Below, piece by piece: positions 17,368 to 27,021 of a stretch of DNA of 64,000 nucleotides. The notes under the pieces are model-generated. The model was given only the letters and a program-made list of their open reading frames with translations. It made no database searches and was not told the origin of the DNA. Position numbers and translations under genes: made by a program. Every line of letters starts with the position of its first letter. Position 1 is the first letter of the stretch. The DNA is from Streptomyces sp. NBC_00490 (GTDB lineage Bacteria; Actinomycetota; Actinomycetes; Streptomycetales; Streptomycetaceae): positions 4,154,001 to 4,218,000 of the forward strand of contig NZ_CP107869.1 in assembly GCF_036013645.1 (NCBI RefSeq). Direction: 5' to 3'.

Positions 17368-17757
17368 CTACAGCCGGATCCAGCCACCGGTCGAGTACGA
17401 CCCGCTGCCGACCCGCCCCTTGATCCACACCTTGCGGCCCCCGACGTACGACTTCACCGGCCCGGCGCGCTTGGTGTAGACCCCCTCGTCGACGACGGCC
17501 TCGAAGCCGCGCGTCTGCAGGCTGACCATCATCGTGCGCGGCGAGCCGACCCGCTTGGGGACGGTGACGGCGCAGAGCGAGGTGCCTTTCTTGTAGACCT
17601 TCACATGGCCCGTGGAGAAGGTGTACGTCCGGATCTTGCGGCCCTCGCAGTGTGTGGCCGCGACGGCCTCCGCCGGGACCGCGACAGCGAGCAGTCCCGA
17701 AGCGGTCAGTACGGCCAGACCGACGGCGACCCGCCGCCGTATCGCACCCATGGCCAC
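17368..17757 (-). CDS. Small secreted hypothetical protein
   Basis: 129 residues. The N terminus is a Sec signal (IRRRVAVGLAVLTASGLLAVAV, cleavage near AEAVAA). The mature ~95 residues are basic (KVYKKG, VPKRVG, GRKVWIKG) with two cysteines (HCEG, SLCAV), probably one disulfide. I recognise no catalytic motif or family. GTG at 17757 is favoured by GGGAGG seven bases upstream; ATG at 17751 is possible. It lies downstream of the ABC exporter on the same strand, separated by the duplicated gene-end fragment. Confidence 0.7.
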   Translation of the reverse strand: MAMGAIRRRVAVGLAVLTASGLLAVAVPAEAVAATHCEGRKIRTYTFSTGHVKVYKKGTSLCAVTVPKRVGSPRTMMVSLQTRGFEAVVDEGVYTKRAGPVKSYVGGRKVWIKGRVGSGSYSTGGWIRL

Positions 17758-17866
17758 TCTCGTCCCTCCCGTACCCGGCGATGAGCGTACTGGTGTACGG
17801 ACGCAGGACGTATGTCGGATGGTTGCACGGCCGTCACAAGTTCAGGCCACGCCCCACCGCCGCGGG

Positions 17867-17917
17867 CTCACGCCACCACGGGCGCGTCCTCCCCCACGAA
17901 CGTCCGCCACAGCTCCG
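17867..17917 (-). pseudogene. Duplicated 3' end of the ABC exporter gene
   Basis: These 51 bp are identical to 18063-18113, the last ~16 codons plus stop of the adjacent ABC gene ([15 protein letters not shown] and stop). The copy lies 196 bp downstream. The 145 bp between copies are not part of the ABC gene. It looks like the scar of a tandem duplication or of replacement of the gene end, not a functional gene. Confidence 0.75.
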
Positions 17918-18062
17918 GACCCGGCCGTGGGCTGAACCTCCCGATGTCGCCCTCGCACCGCTCGGCCCCAGCGGGCCTCCCGGGCTTCGAGACGACTGGC
18001 CGGACTCCGTCGGCACCCGGTGCGGCCGCCGCCCCACAGACCGGACGACGCGCCACCAGCCC

Positions 18063-18113
18063 CTCACGCCACCACGGGCGCGTCCTCCCCCACGAACGTC
18101 CGCCACAGCTCCG
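18063..18113 (-). repeat. 51-bp direct repeat, original copy (end of ABC exporter gene)
   Basis: Identical to 17867-17917. It covers the final codons and stop of the ABC gene. Confidence 0.85.
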
Positions 18114-21100
18114 CGTACCGCCCGCCCAGGGCCAGCAGTTCCTCGTGCGTGCCGTCCTCGGCGACCCGGCCGTGGTCCATCAGCACGACCCGGTCCGCGC
18201 GGGCCGCCGTGGTCAGACGGTGGGCCACCACGAGGGTGGTGCGGCGTCCGGCGATGCGGTCCGTGGCCTGGTTGACCTGGGCCTCCGTGGCCAGGTCCAG
18301 GGCGGCCGTGGCCTCGTCGAGGAGGAGGATGTCCGGGTCGACCAGTTCGGCGCGGGCCAGGGCGATCAGCTGGCGCTGCCCGGCGGAGAGGTTGCGGCCG
18401 CGTTCGGCGACCTCGTGGAGGTAGCCGCCGTCGAGGGTGGCGATCATCTCGTGGGCGCCGACCGCACGGGCCGCCGCCTCCACCTCGGCGTCGGTGGCGT
18501 CCGGGCGGCCGTAGGCGATGGCGTCCCGCACGGTGCCCTGGAAGAGGTACGCCTCCTGCGGGACGACGCCGAGGCGGTGGCGGTACGACGTGAGGTCCAG
18601 CGTCCGCAGATCCGAGCCGTCGACCGTCACCCGGCCGCCCGTCGGGTCGTAGAACCGCGCCACCAGCTTGACCAGGGTCGACTTGCCCGCGCCGGTCTCG
18701 CCGACGAAGGCGACGGTCTGTCCGGCGGGGATGGTCAGATCGATGCCGGTGAGGGCCTCTTCGGGCGCGTCGGAGGACCCGTAGGCGAACCGCACGTCCT
18801 CGAAGGCGATCTCGCCCCGCAGGGACAGCACTTCGAGGGGTTCGTCGGCCGCCTTCGTGGACGTCGGCTCCTGGAGCAGCTCCTGGATACGGCCCAGCGA
18901 GACGGTCGCCTGCTGGTAGCCGTCGAAGACCTGCGAGAGCTGCTGCACCGGCGCGAAGAACAGGTCGATGTAGAGCAGATACGCCACCAGCGCACCGGTC
19001 GTCAGCGTCGCGTCGTCGATCCGCCCGGCGCCCGCGACGAGCACGGCCGCCGCGGCCACCGACGCCAGCAGCTGCACGAAGGGGAAGTACACCGAGATCA
19101 GCCACTGACCCCGGATGCGCGCCTGCCTGTAGCTGTCGCTGCGCTCCGCGAACCGCGCCCCGCCGTCCCGCTCGCGCCGGAAGGCCTGCACGATCCGCAG
19201 CCCGGACACCGACTCCTGGAGGTCGGCGTTGACCACCGACACCCGCTCCCGGGCCAGTTCGTACGCCTTCACGCTCGCCCGCCGGAAGAAGTACGTCGCG
19301 ACAATGAGCGGCGGCAGCGTCGCGAACACGACCAGCGCGAGCTCCACGTCGAGGACCAGCAGGGTGCCCATGATGCCGAAGAACGTGACGACCGAGACGA
19401 ACGCCGTGACCAGGCCGGTCTGCAGGAAGGTCGAGAGCGCGTCGACGTCGGTGGTCATGCGGGTCATGATCCGGCCGGTCAGCTCCCGCTCGTAGTAGTC
19501 GAGTCCGAGCCGCTGGAGCTGCGCGAAGATCTTCAGACGCAGCGAGTACAGGACCCGCTCACCGGTACGTCCCGTCATCCGCGTCTCACCGACCTGCGCG
19601 ATCCACTGCACGCCCACGGTGAGCAGACCGAGCAGCGCCGCCACCCACACCGCGCCGAGGGCGAGCTCGCCGACGCCCGAGTCGATGCCGTGCCGGATCA
19701 GGATCGGGAGCGTGAGCCCCATCCCGGCGTCCACGGCGACCAGCGCGAGGCTGACGAGCAGCGGCAGCCCGAAGCCGCCCAGCAGTCTGCGCAGCCCGTA
19801 GGACTCCTCCGGCGTGACCGCGCGGGCCTCGTCGATGCCGGGGGTGTCCTCGGCCGGAGGCAGCGCCTCGACCTGGGCGAGGAGTTCCGGAGTGGCCGGC
19901 ATGCCTTCGAGGGCGGTGTCCCGGGGGCCGCGCTCGCCCGCCCACAGCCGGGGCGTGATGCCGCGTTCGGCGTCGAACTCGGCGTCCAGCTCCTCCCGCA
20001 GCGAGGTGTCCTCGCTGGGCTCGGCGGGCTGGGCGTGACCGGGCGAGACCCCGCCGAGCTCGTCGGGGTCGGTGAGGAGGCGCCGGTAGAGCGCGGACCG
20101 CTTCTGGAGTTCCTCGTGGGTGCCGATGTCGGCGAGGCGTCCGTCGTCGAGGACGGCGATGCGGTCGGCGAGGTTCAGGGTGGAGCGGCGGTGCGCGATG
20201 AGGAGGGTGGTGCGTCCCTCCATGACCTGCTTCAGCGCCTCGTGGATCTCGTGCTCGACGCGGGCGTCCACGGCCGAGGTGGCGTCGTCCAGGACGAGGA
20301 GCCTCGGGTCGGTGAGGATCGCCCGGGCGAGCGCGACGCGCTGGCGCTGGCCGCCGGAGAGGGTGAGGCCGTGCTCGCCGACCGTGGTGTCGTAGCCCTC
20401 GGGCAGCTCGGCGATGAAACGGTCCGCCTGGGCGGCGCGCGCGGCCTGCTCGATCTGCTCCTGGGTCGCCTCGGGACGGCCGTACGCGATGTTGTTGCGG
20501 ACCGTGTCCGAGAAGAGGAACGAGTCCTCGGGGACCAGTCCGATCGCGGCCCGCAGGGATTCCAGGCTCAGCTCGCGGACGTCGTGGCCGCCGACGAGGA
20601 CGGCGCCGTGGGTGACGTCGTAGAAGCGCGGCAGGAGGAGGGAGACGGTCGACTTGCCGGAGCCGGAGGAGCCGACGACGGCGAGGGTCTCGCCGGGGCG
20701 GATCTCGAAGGAGAGTCCTTGGAGCACCGGCCGCTCGTCGTCGTACCCGAAGGAGACGTCGTCGAACTCGACGGTCGCGGGCGCGTCGGCGGGCAGCTCC
20801 TTCTTGCCGTCCCGCATCGACGGCTCGGTGTCGATCAGCTCCAGGACCCGCTCGGTGCCCGCGCGTGCCTGCTGGGCGACCGTGAGGACCATGGCGAGCA
20901 TGCGGACCGGGCCGACCAACTGGGCGAGGTAGGTGGAGAAGGCGACGAAGGTGCCCAGCGTGATGTGTCCGCGCACCGCCAGCCAGCCGCCGAGGGCGAG
21001 CATCGCGACCTGGCCGAGGGCGGGCACGGCCTGGAGGGCCGGGGTGTAGCGGGAGTTGAGGCGGATGGTGCGTAGCCGTCCCGCGAAGAGCCGGCGGCTG

Positions 21101-21777
21101 ACCTCCCGGAGCTTCCCGGTCTCCTGCTCCTCCTGCCCGAAGCCCTTGACCACGCGCACCCCGCCCACGGCCCCGTCGACCACGCCCGCGACGGCGGCGG
21201 CCTGGGCCTGGGCGTACCAGGTGGCGGGGTGCAGCTTGCTGCGGGAACGCCTCGCGATCCAGGCGAGCGCGGGGGCCACGGCGAGGGCGACCAGTGTGAG
21301 CGGCAGGGACAGCCAGGCCATGACGACCAGGGAGACCAGGAAGAGGGCGAAGTTCCCGATGGTCATCGGGAGCATGAAGAGCAGGCCCTGGATCAGCTGG
21401 AGGTCGCTGGTGGCCCGGCCGACGACCTGCCCGGTGGACAGCTCGTCCTGGCGGCGGCCGTCGAGGCGGGTGATCGTGCCGTACATCTCGGTCCGCAGGT
21501 CGTGCTGGACGTCGAGGGCGAGGCGGCCGCCGTAGTAGCGGCGGACGAAGGTGAGGACGTAGACGATGACGGCGGAGCCGATGAGCAGGCCCGCCCAGGG
21601 GGCCATGTCCCGGCTGTGGTCGCCGATGACGTCGTCGATGATCACCTTGGTGATCAGCGGGACCAGCGCCATGACGGCCATGCCGACGAGCGAGGAGCCG
21701 AGGGCGAGGACGACGTCCTTCGGATACCGCCAGGCGTATCCGGCCAGTCGTCGTGCCCATCCCCGTTGCGCGCTCAC
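18064..21777 (-). CDS. Fused two-half ABC exporter (multidrug/lipid type)
   Basis: About 1237 residues in order TMD1-NBD1-TMD2-NBD2, so both half-transporters of an exporter are joined. NBD1 (near residue 370): Walker [11 protein letters not shown], signature [13 protein letters not shown], Walker [14 protein letters not shown]-loop LLIAHR. NBD2 (near 1020): Walker [11 protein letters not shown], signature [13 protein letters not shown], Walker [14 protein letters not shown]-loop LVVAHR. NBD1 has Asp where the catalytic Glu is expected, and NBD2 has Ala in the signature. Those two elements face each other, giving one degenerate ATP site as in heterodimeric exporters. GTG at 21777 after GGAGGG is preferred to ATG 21792. 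Substrate unknown. Confidence 0.93.
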   Translation of the reverse strand: MSAQRGWARRLAGYAWRYPKDVVLALGSSLVGMAVMALVPLITKVIIDDVIGDHSRDMAPWAGLLIGSAVIVYVLTFVRRYYGGRLALDVQHDLRTEMYGTITRLDGRRQDELSTGQVVGRATSDLQLIQGLLFMLPMTIGNFALFLVSLVVMAWLSLPLTLVALAVAPALAWIARRSRSKLHPATWYAQAQAAAVAGVVDGAVGGVRVVKGFGQEEQETGKLREVSRRLFAGRLRTIRLNSRYTPALQAVPALGQVAMLALGGWLAVRGHITLGTFVAFSTYLAQLVGPVRMLAMVLTVAQQARAGTERVLELIDTEPSMRDGKKELPADAPATVEFDDVSFGYDDERPVLQGLSFEIRPGETLAVVGSSGSGKSTVSLLLPRFYDVTHGAVLVGGHDVRELSLESLRAAIGLVPEDSFLFSDTVRNNIAYGRPEATQEQIEQAARAAQADRFIAELPEGYDTTVGEHGLTLSGGQRQRVALARAILTDPRLLVLDDATSAVDARVEHEIHEALKQVMEGRTTLLIAHRRSTLNLADRIAVLDDGRLADIGTHEELQKRSALYRRLLTDPDELGGVSPGHAQPAEPSEDTSLREELDAEFDAERGITPRLWAGERGPRDTALEGMPATPELLAQVEALPPAEDTPGIDEARAVTPEESYGLRRLLGGFGLPLLVSLALVAVDAGMGLTLPILIRHGIDSGVGELALGAVWVAALLGLLTVGVQWIAQVGETRMTGRTGERVLYSLRLKIFAQLQRLGLDYYERELTGRIMTRMTTDVDALSTFLQTGLVTAFVSVVTFFGIMGTLLVLDVELALVVFATLPPLIVATYFFRRASVKAYELARERVSVVNADLQESVSGLRIVQAFRRERDGGARFAERSDSYRQARIRGQWLISVYFPFVQLLASVAAAAVLVAGAGRIDDATLTTGALVAYLLYIDLFFAPVQQLSQVFDGYQQATVSLGRIQELLQEPTSTKAADEPLEVLSLRGEIAFEDVRFAYGSSDAPEEALTGIDLTIPAGQTVAFVGETGAGKSTLVKLVARFYDPTGGRVTVDGSDLRTLDLTSYRHRLGVVPQEAYLFQGTVRDAIAYGRPDATDAEVEAAARAVGAHEMIATLDGGYLHEVAERGRNLSAGQRQLIALARAELVDPDILLLDEATAALDLATEAQVNQATDRIAGRRTTLVVAHRLTTAARADRVVLMDHGRVAEDGTHEELLALGGRYAELWRTFVGEDAPVVA

Positions 21778-21952
21778 GCGGGTGCCCTCCATCGGTCAGC
21801 GGTCCTGATCTTCCGGAAGGCACCAACGCGAAAGGAACCGGATTTCATCCCTCCGCAACAAACCGGGGGCGGCCGTCTGGGTGCCTGTGCTCAGGCCGGC
21901 TGAGTAGCGGAGCGCTGCCGTACGCCCCGCCGGAGCCGCTTTGATCGACGGC

Positions 21953-22522
21953 ATGAAGTCGAAGATCGTGGTCCCCGCCCTCTCCGTCGCCCTCGTGGCG
22001 CTGTTCGGGCTGGTCGCCAAGGGGTGCGAGACGATGCAGGGCGGGCCCGTCCACAGCACCGACGAGTTCCGCGACCACGTCCGGGCCACGACCCGGGCCG
22101 GCGAGGACGTCTTCCACACCCTGTCCCCGGCCCCGTCCGGCCGTCCGTGGGCCTCCCAGGAGGGCAGCTCGTCCTGTGTGGACGACTTCGGCTTCGACGG
22201 GACGGGCGTCGCCCGCGACGAGCCGATCTACACCTGGGACCTGGACTTCGCGAGCGACGCCGACTACTGGAAGGCGGTGGCGTCCCTCGGATCCGCCTGG
22301 CGCGAGGAGGGCCGCACGGTCGAGGAGATCGAGAACGGCATCGCGACGACCGTCGACGACGGCATCCGCGTCTCGCTCCACCTGGGGTACTACGACGGTG
22401 AGCCGGTGCTGCGCACGGAGGGCTCGTGCATGCGCTACCGGGACGAGTACGGCGACGAGTACGACTACATGTTCGACGACAACGGGGACGGAACCGTCGA
22501 CCCGAACGAGCGGCCGAGCTGA
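21953..22522 (+). CDS. Putative exported protein with a C-terminal EF-hand-like loop
   Basis: 189 residues from ATG 21953; an upstream TTG at 21941 is weaker. The N terminus is a hydrophobic export signal (VVPALSVALVALFGLVAKGC); the cysteine lacks a proper lipobox, so lipidation is doubtful. The final segment DDNGDGTVDPNE fits a 12-residue EF-hand calcium loop, with D1, N3, D5, G6, D9 and E12 in place. The middle is acidic and unassigned to a family. Divergent from the ABC exporter; its stop is 5 bp from the convergent phytase-like gene. Confidence 0.72.
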   Translation: MKSKIVVPALSVALVALFGLVAKGCETMQGGPVHSTDEFRDHVRATTRAGEDVFHTLSPAPSGRPWASQEGSSSCVDDFGFDGTGVARDEPIYTWDLDFASDADYWKAVASLGSAWREEGRTVEEIENGIATTVDDGIRVSLHLGYYDGEPVLRTEGSCMRYRDEYGDEYDYMFDDNGDGTVDPNERPS

Positions 22523-22527
22523 GCTCG

Positions 22528-23556
22528 TCACCTGGAGGGAGTCGTCCGCACCCGCAAGGAGAGGAACCGGGTCGTCTGCACCGCGTTCTGGTTGTCGTCG
22601 CTCACCAGCAGCACCTTCCAGGCCCCGTGGCTCCGGCCCGTCACCACCATGCCCTCGATGTTGTCGAGGAGCGGGTTGGGCTGGGGCTGCTTGGCGGTGG
22701 CGCCCAGGGTCGGGCAGTTCACGATGTCGGCGAGCAGGGTCTTTCCGATCAGGCGTACGCCGGGCTGACCCGTGAGGTTCTCGACAGCGCTCGTGTCGGT
22801 GGCGTGCCGGGGGTCGGCCAGGTAGAGGCGGACCGTGTTGCCGACGCCGGAGGTGAAGCCGCGCTCCAGGACGAGGAGCCGGCCGTCGGGGAGGGCCTGG
22901 ACCTCGGGGACGCCGAGGCCGGTGTCGGGCCGGTAGGCGTACTGTTCCGCGGGCTTCCAGCTCTTCGCGTGCCGCTCCCACGTCTGGAAGCGCACCGCGC
23001 CCGAGGTGTCACCGGAGAGCGCGTACTCCATCGACGCGAGCAGCGTGCGGCCACCCGGCAGCAGGGTCAGCCCCTCGAAGGTGCCGTTGGAGACGGCCCG
23101 CCCGGCGGGGGCCACCTGAAGTGGGGCCGGCACCGGGAGGCGGTCGAGTATCGCGCCGTCGCGGGAGTAGCGGCGTATGGACGGCTCGGTCTCCGAGGTG
23201 ATCAGGCGGGTGCCGTCACGGTCGACGACCAGGCCCTCGGAGTCGAGCGCCGTGCCGTTCTCGTCGGTGAGCGGGACCACCGACTTCGGCGCGAGGGTCC
23301 CCGCGTCCAGGCCGAACAGCGCCGACCGGTCGGAGAGCGCGGCGAGGGAGCCGTCGCGGTCCAGCGCGAGCGCGGAGAGGTTGCCGACGTAGGTGCCCTC
23401 GTACGTCGTCCTGTCGAGCGCGTCGGAGAAGCGGTCGAGGGAGACGGACGGCGAACAGGCGTGGCCCGGCTGGGCGTTGGCGGGACCGGCGGCGGACAGA
23501 CAGGTGGCCGCCGCCAGTCCGGCGGTGACGGTCGTCAGGAGGGTTCTGATGCGCAT
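22528..23556 (-). CDS. Secreted esterase-like phytase-family protein
   Basis: 342 residues from the ATG at 23556 (a GTG three codons upstream is also possible). The N-terminal Sec signal is RIRTLLTTVTAGLAAATCLS, cleaved near PANAQP. The rest is a beta-propeller-like esterase-like-phytase domain: EGTYVGNLSALALDRDG, DSEGLVVDRDG, FEGLTLLPGGRTLLASMEYAL and the late DNIEGMVVTGR. Family members are calcium-dependent or uncharacterised; activity on phytate is not established for this group. It lies 48 bp downstream of the beta-lactamase-like gene on the same strand and may be co-transcribed. Confidence 0.83.
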   Translation of the reverse strand: MRIRTLLTTVTAGLAAATCLSAAGPANAQPGHACSPSVSLDRFSDALDRTTYEGTYVGNLSALALDRDGSLAALSDRSALFGLDAGTLAPKSVVPLTDENGTALDSEGLVVDRDGTRLITSETEPSIRRYSRDGAILDRLPVPAPLQVAPAGRAVSNGTFEGLTLLPGGRTLLASMEYALSGDTSGAVRFQTWERHAKSWKPAEQYAYRPDTGLGVPEVQALPDGRLLVLERGFTSGVGNTVRLYLADPRHATDTSAVENLTGQPGVRLIGKTLLADIVNCPTLGATAKQPQPNPLLDNIEGMVVTGRSHGAWKVLLVSDDNQNAVQTTRFLSLRVRTTPSR

Positions 23557-23604
23557 GGGCGTCACCGTAGGGCCGCCCGGTGAAGGGCGGGAGTCCAGCA
23601 GGCG

Positions 23605-24459
23605 TCAGGAGGCGGCGAGGTCCCTGTGGATGACCTTCGCGACACCCTGGATGGTCGTGATGCCGTAGTTCATGGTGCTGTTGCCGTGCGTGAGCACCGT
23701 CATCACGTAGTCGTGGCCGCCACCCTTGAAGGTGCCGACGCTGTGCACCCGCCAGCCGTACGTGGCGCGCTGCAGCCAGCCGTTCTTGACGTGCACGAGG
23801 ACGTCGGAGGGAGCGCCGTACGGGGTGCCCCAGCGCTGGGAGGAGATCACCTCGCCCATCAGCTTGCGGACGTACCGGCGCGAGTCGTCGGTGAGGACCG
23901 CGTTCGCCGCCGTGAGCAGCTTCATCAGCTTCTGCTCGTCGGTGACGGTGATCTGGGTCAGACCCCAGTAGCCGTCGGCGCCGGGCTTGGTCTGGGTCAT
24001 GCCCGCCTTGGCGAGGAAACCCTTCACCTTGGTCACGCCGAGCTGCTTCCACAGGGTCGACGTGGCCGTGTTGTCCGACTTGGTGATCATGGCCGTGGCG
24101 AGGGTCTTCTCCCGGCTGGTGAGGGACCGGCCGGTCTTCTGCGCGTCCCACAGCAGGGTGGCGAGGACGGTGACCTTCACGACGCTCGCGGAGTCGTAGG
24201 CCGTCGAGGAGCGGAGCGTGCAGGTGGTGTTCGTGGTGCGGTCGTAGAGGCCCACCGCGATCGTGCCCTTGCGGTTGGCGAGCGCCGAAGTGATGTCCTT
24301 CTTCAGCTTGGCGGCGAGGCCGGCCTTGGCGGACGTACAGCTGACGGTCGGCGTGGCCGCCGCGGCCGGTGTGGCGGCGGCGACGCAGGCGAGGAGTGCG
24401 CCCCCCGCCACCCATCTCGCACGTCTGGATATCCCCTGAGTCATGCCCTGTTGACTCAT
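23605..24459 (-). CDS. Secreted class A beta-lactamase-like serine hydrolase
   Basis: 284 residues with an exported N terminus (SRRARWVAGGALLACVAAATPAAA). Active-site motifs of the penicillin-recognising fold are present: S-x-x-K as SVVK (Ser92, Lys95), SDN at 128-130, and KNG in VHVKNGWL in place of KTG. The overall length suits class A enzymes. The KNG change and lack of a clear E166 loop make an antibiotic-hydrolysing role uncertain; a peptidase or esterase role is possible. It is divergent from the GT39 gene and leads the phytase-like gene. Confidence 0.85.
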   Translation of the reverse strand: MSQQGMTQGISRRARWVAGGALLACVAAATPAAAATPTVSCTSAKAGLAAKLKKDITSALANRKGTIAVGLYDRTTNTTCTLRSSTAYDSASVVKVTVLATLLWDAQKTGRSLTSREKTLATAMITKSDNTATSTLWKQLGVTKVKGFLAKAGMTQTKPGADGYWGLTQITVTDEQKLMKLLTAANAVLTDDSRRYVRKLMGEVISSQRWGTPYGAPSDVLVHVKNGWLQRATYGWRVHSVGTFKGGGHDYVMTVLTHGNSTMNYGITTIQGVAKVIHRDLAAS

Positions 24460-24588
24460 GAGTTCGAGGGAAAGGTTGTACGACTTGAGGAACGGATGTG
24501 CCAGTCGTTACTTCCTCCTTCGCGAATTCACAGGAAAGCGCCAGCTACGGCACAGCGCGCACCCACCCGGGGTTCGCACCATGCCCGG

Positions 24589-26829
24589 GTGACATCTGCC
24601 ACCGACCCACACCCCCACACCGACGCCGCCGCATCCGCCGACCGGCCACCGCCGGCCCCCTCCGCGGCGACCCCGGACAGGGCGCCCCGCTGGTCGCTCC
24701 CCGCGCTGCTCGCGATCCTGGCCCTGGCGGCGGTCCTGTACTCCTGGAACCTGTCCGGATCCAGCCTCAACAGCTTCTACAGCGCGGCCGTGCTGAGCGG
24801 TACGCAGAGCTGGAAGGCGTGGTTCTTCGGATCGCTGGACGCGGGCAACTTCCTCACCGTCGACAAGCCGCCGTTCGCCCTCATGGTCATGGGGCTGTCG
24901 TGCCGCCTCTTCGGCTTCGGCACCTGGCAGATGATGCTGCCGATGATCCTGACCGCCCTCGGCACGATCTGGATCGTGCACGCGTCCGTGCGGCGCGTGT
25001 GGGGCCATGTCGCGGCGACCGTCGCCGCGCTGGTGCTCGCCCTCACCCCGATCACGGTCGCCATCAACCGGGACAACAACCCCGACACGCTGCTGGTGTT
25101 CCTGATGGCGGCGGGCGCGGCCCTCGCGCTGCGTGCCACGCGTGACGGCAGGCTGCTGCCGCTGCTCGGCTCGGCGGCCTGCTTCGGCCTCGCCTTCAAC
25201 ACCAAGATGCTCCAGGGCTACATCCCGCTGCCGGTCGTCTTCGCGGTCTATCTCTACGCGGCCAAGCCGAAGCTGGTGAAGCGGATCACCAACCTGCTGC
25301 TCGCGGGCGTGGTCCTCGCCGTCTCCAGCCTCTGGTGGGCGGCCGCGGTCTCCCTGGTCCCGGCCGACGACCGCCCCTACATCGGCGGTTCCACGGACGG
25401 CAGCGCCTGGAACCTGATCATGGGCTACAACGGCCTGGGCCGGATCTTCGGCGGCGAGGGCAACGGCGGAGGTGGTGGTGGAGGCGGCGGATTCTCCGGT
25501 ACGGCGGGACTCGGCCGGCTCTTCAACGACATCCTCGGCGGCCAGATCTCCTGGCTGATCCCCTTCGCGGCGATCGCCCTGACCGGCGGCCTGGTCCTGT
25601 GCGGCCGCGCCCCGCGCACCGACATGACCCGTGCCGCACTGGTGATGTGGGGCGGCTGGACCGGCCTGCACTACCTGACCTTCGCCATGGCCGAGGGCAC
25701 CATGCACCCGTACTACACGACCGCGCTCACCCCGGGCATCGCGGCCCTGTGCGCAGGCGGCGGTGTGATGCTGCTGCGCGCCTTCCGCGCCGACCGGCGG
25801 TGGGCGTGGGTGCTGCCGCTCGGCCTCGCGGTCACGGCGGTCTGGGCGGCGGTGCTGCTGCGCCGTGCCTCCGGCTGGAACACCTGGCTGTGGCCGGCGA
25901 TCCTCGTCGTCATGGCGCTGGCGATCACGGGCCTGCTGGTCTTCCGGTCCGGCGGCAACGGCCGAAGGGCACGTCTGCTGGCGGCTTCCCTCGCCGCGGC
26001 GGTCGTCGCCTCGGTGGCCGGTCCGGCCGCGTACGCCTGGTCGGTGCCGTCCGGTTCGGGCGGCGGCATGGGCGGTACGAACCCGACGGCCGGGCCCTCC
26101 ACGGGTGGCGGCGGCTTCGGCGGGGGCGGTGGCGGCCGGGGCGGGATGCCCGGCGGCACCGGTGGCGGTCCTGGCGGCACCCGGCAGGGCGGCCGGAACG
26201 CCGAGGCGCCCGGCGGCGGTCAGATGATGCCCGGCGGCGGCAACGGCGAGCTTCCGGGCGGCGGCGGGGCGGGCGGGGGTACGCCCCCTGACGGCACCGG
26301 TGAGAACGGCACTTCCGGCGACACCCAGAACGGCCAGAACGGCCAGGGCGGCCCCGGCGGCATGGGCGGGGGCATGGGCGGCGGCGCGAGCAGCGAGCTC
26401 ATCTCGTACCTGAAGAAGCACCAGGACGGCGCGACCTGGCTGCTGGCGGTGTCCGGTTCGCAGAGTGCCGCGCAGCTCATCATGAGCAGCGGTGAGCCGG
26501 TCATCTCGATGTGGGGCTGGTCCGGTTCCGACCAGGCGATGACCCTGGCCAAGCTGAAGGAGCTGGTCAAGGCGGGCAAGCTGCACTACATCCAGCTCGG
26601 CGGCGGTGGCATGGGCGGCGGCCCCGGCGGAGGGTCCGGCCTCAGCACCGAGGTCACCGAGTGGGTGCAGAAGAACGGCACGGTCGTGAAGGAGAGCGAA
26701 TACAGCTCGAATTCGACGTCGAGCACGTCCGGTTCATCCGGTTCCTCGGATTCGTCCGGCTCGTCGAACTCGTCGAACTCGTCGAACACCTCGACCGTCT
26801 ACCGCCTGGACGCGTCTGACGTCGCCTGA
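24589..26829 (+). CDS. GT39-family membrane glycosyltransferase with glycine-rich insert and serine-rich tail
   Basis: 746 residues. About 11-13 membrane helices carry the ArnT/PMT-type first loop (DAGNFLTVDKPPFALMVMG) with its catalytic-type acidic residue, and an INRDNNPDTLL segment. Such enzymes transfer a sugar from a polyprenyl-phosphate donor at the outer face of the membrane. A poly-Gly loop (near residue 290) and a long G/P/N-rich stretch (about residues 490-600) interrupt it. A ~100-residue extracytoplasmic alpha/beta module follows (SYLKKHQDGATWLLAVSGSQ). The end is Ser/Asn-rich with tandem SSNSSNSS. GTG at 24589 is chosen as the only in-frame start ahead of the first helix; no good ribosome binding site, possibly leaderless. 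Terminator follows. Confidence 0.85.
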   Translation: MTSATDPHPHTDAAASADRPPPAPSAATPDRAPRWSLPALLAILALAAVLYSWNLSGSSLNSFYSAAVLSGTQSWKAWFFGSLDAGNFLTVDKPPFALMVMGLSCRLFGFGTWQMMLPMILTALGTIWIVHASVRRVWGHVAATVAALVLALTPITVAINRDNNPDTLLVFLMAAGAALALRATRDGRLLPLLGSAACFGLAFNTKMLQGYIPLPVVFAVYLYAAKPKLVKRITNLLLAGVVLAVSSLWWAAAVSLVPADDRPYIGGSTDGSAWNLIMGYNGLGRIFGGEGNGGGGGGGGGFSGTAGLGRLFNDILGGQISWLIPFAAIALTGGLVLCGRAPRTDMTRAALVMWGGWTGLHYLTFAMAEGTMHPYYTTALTPGIAALCAGGGVMLLRAFRADRRWAWVLPLGLAVTAVWAAVLLRRASGWNTWLWPAILVVMALAITGLLVFRSGGNGRRARLLAASLAAAVVASVAGPAAYAWSVPSGSGGGMGGTNPTAGPSTGGGGFGGGGGGRGGMPGGTGGGPGGTRQGGRNAEAPGGGQMMPGGGNGELPGGGGAGGGTPPDGTGENGTSGDTQNGQNGQGGPGGMGGGMGGGASSELISYLKKHQDGATWLLAVSGSQSAAQLIMSSGEPVISMWGWSGSDQAMTLAKLKELVKAGKLHYIQLGGGGMGGGPGGGSGLSTEVTEWVQKNGTVVKESEYSSNSTSSTSGSSGSSDSSGSSNSSNSSNTSTVYRLDASDVA

Positions 26830-26844
26830 CGCCCCGACCACCCG

Positions 26845-26878
26845 ACGACCCCCGACCGAAAGGCCGGGGGTCGTTTTG
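26845..26878 (+). terminator. Rho-independent terminator after the GT39 gene
   Basis: ACGACCCCCG (26845-26854) pairs with CGGGGGTCGT (26865-26874) across a GAAA-containing loop, followed by TTTT overlapping the stem end. It lies 16 bp past the stop codon. Confidence 0.85.
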
Positions 26879-27021
26879 GTATGTCAACTCGCGTAGATGC
26901 GGGGCGATATGCCGCTTCCAGTCACCTGATCGACATCTACAAGCCATTTACAGGGTCGCATGTCCATGTCACGCTCCCGATTGCCCGCTCCATTCAACAC
27001 GCGTAGAACGGACAGCCCCCG

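Noticed and set aside
23626..24588. Long N-terminal extension of the GT39 frame
   Set aside because: Antisense to the beta-lactamase-like gene; the membrane protein begins only after GTG 24589.
26881..27021. A PHO box upstream of the secreted endonuclease
   Set aside because: GTCACC/GACATC-like strings occur, but no pair of GTTCACC-type 11-bp direct repeats in register.
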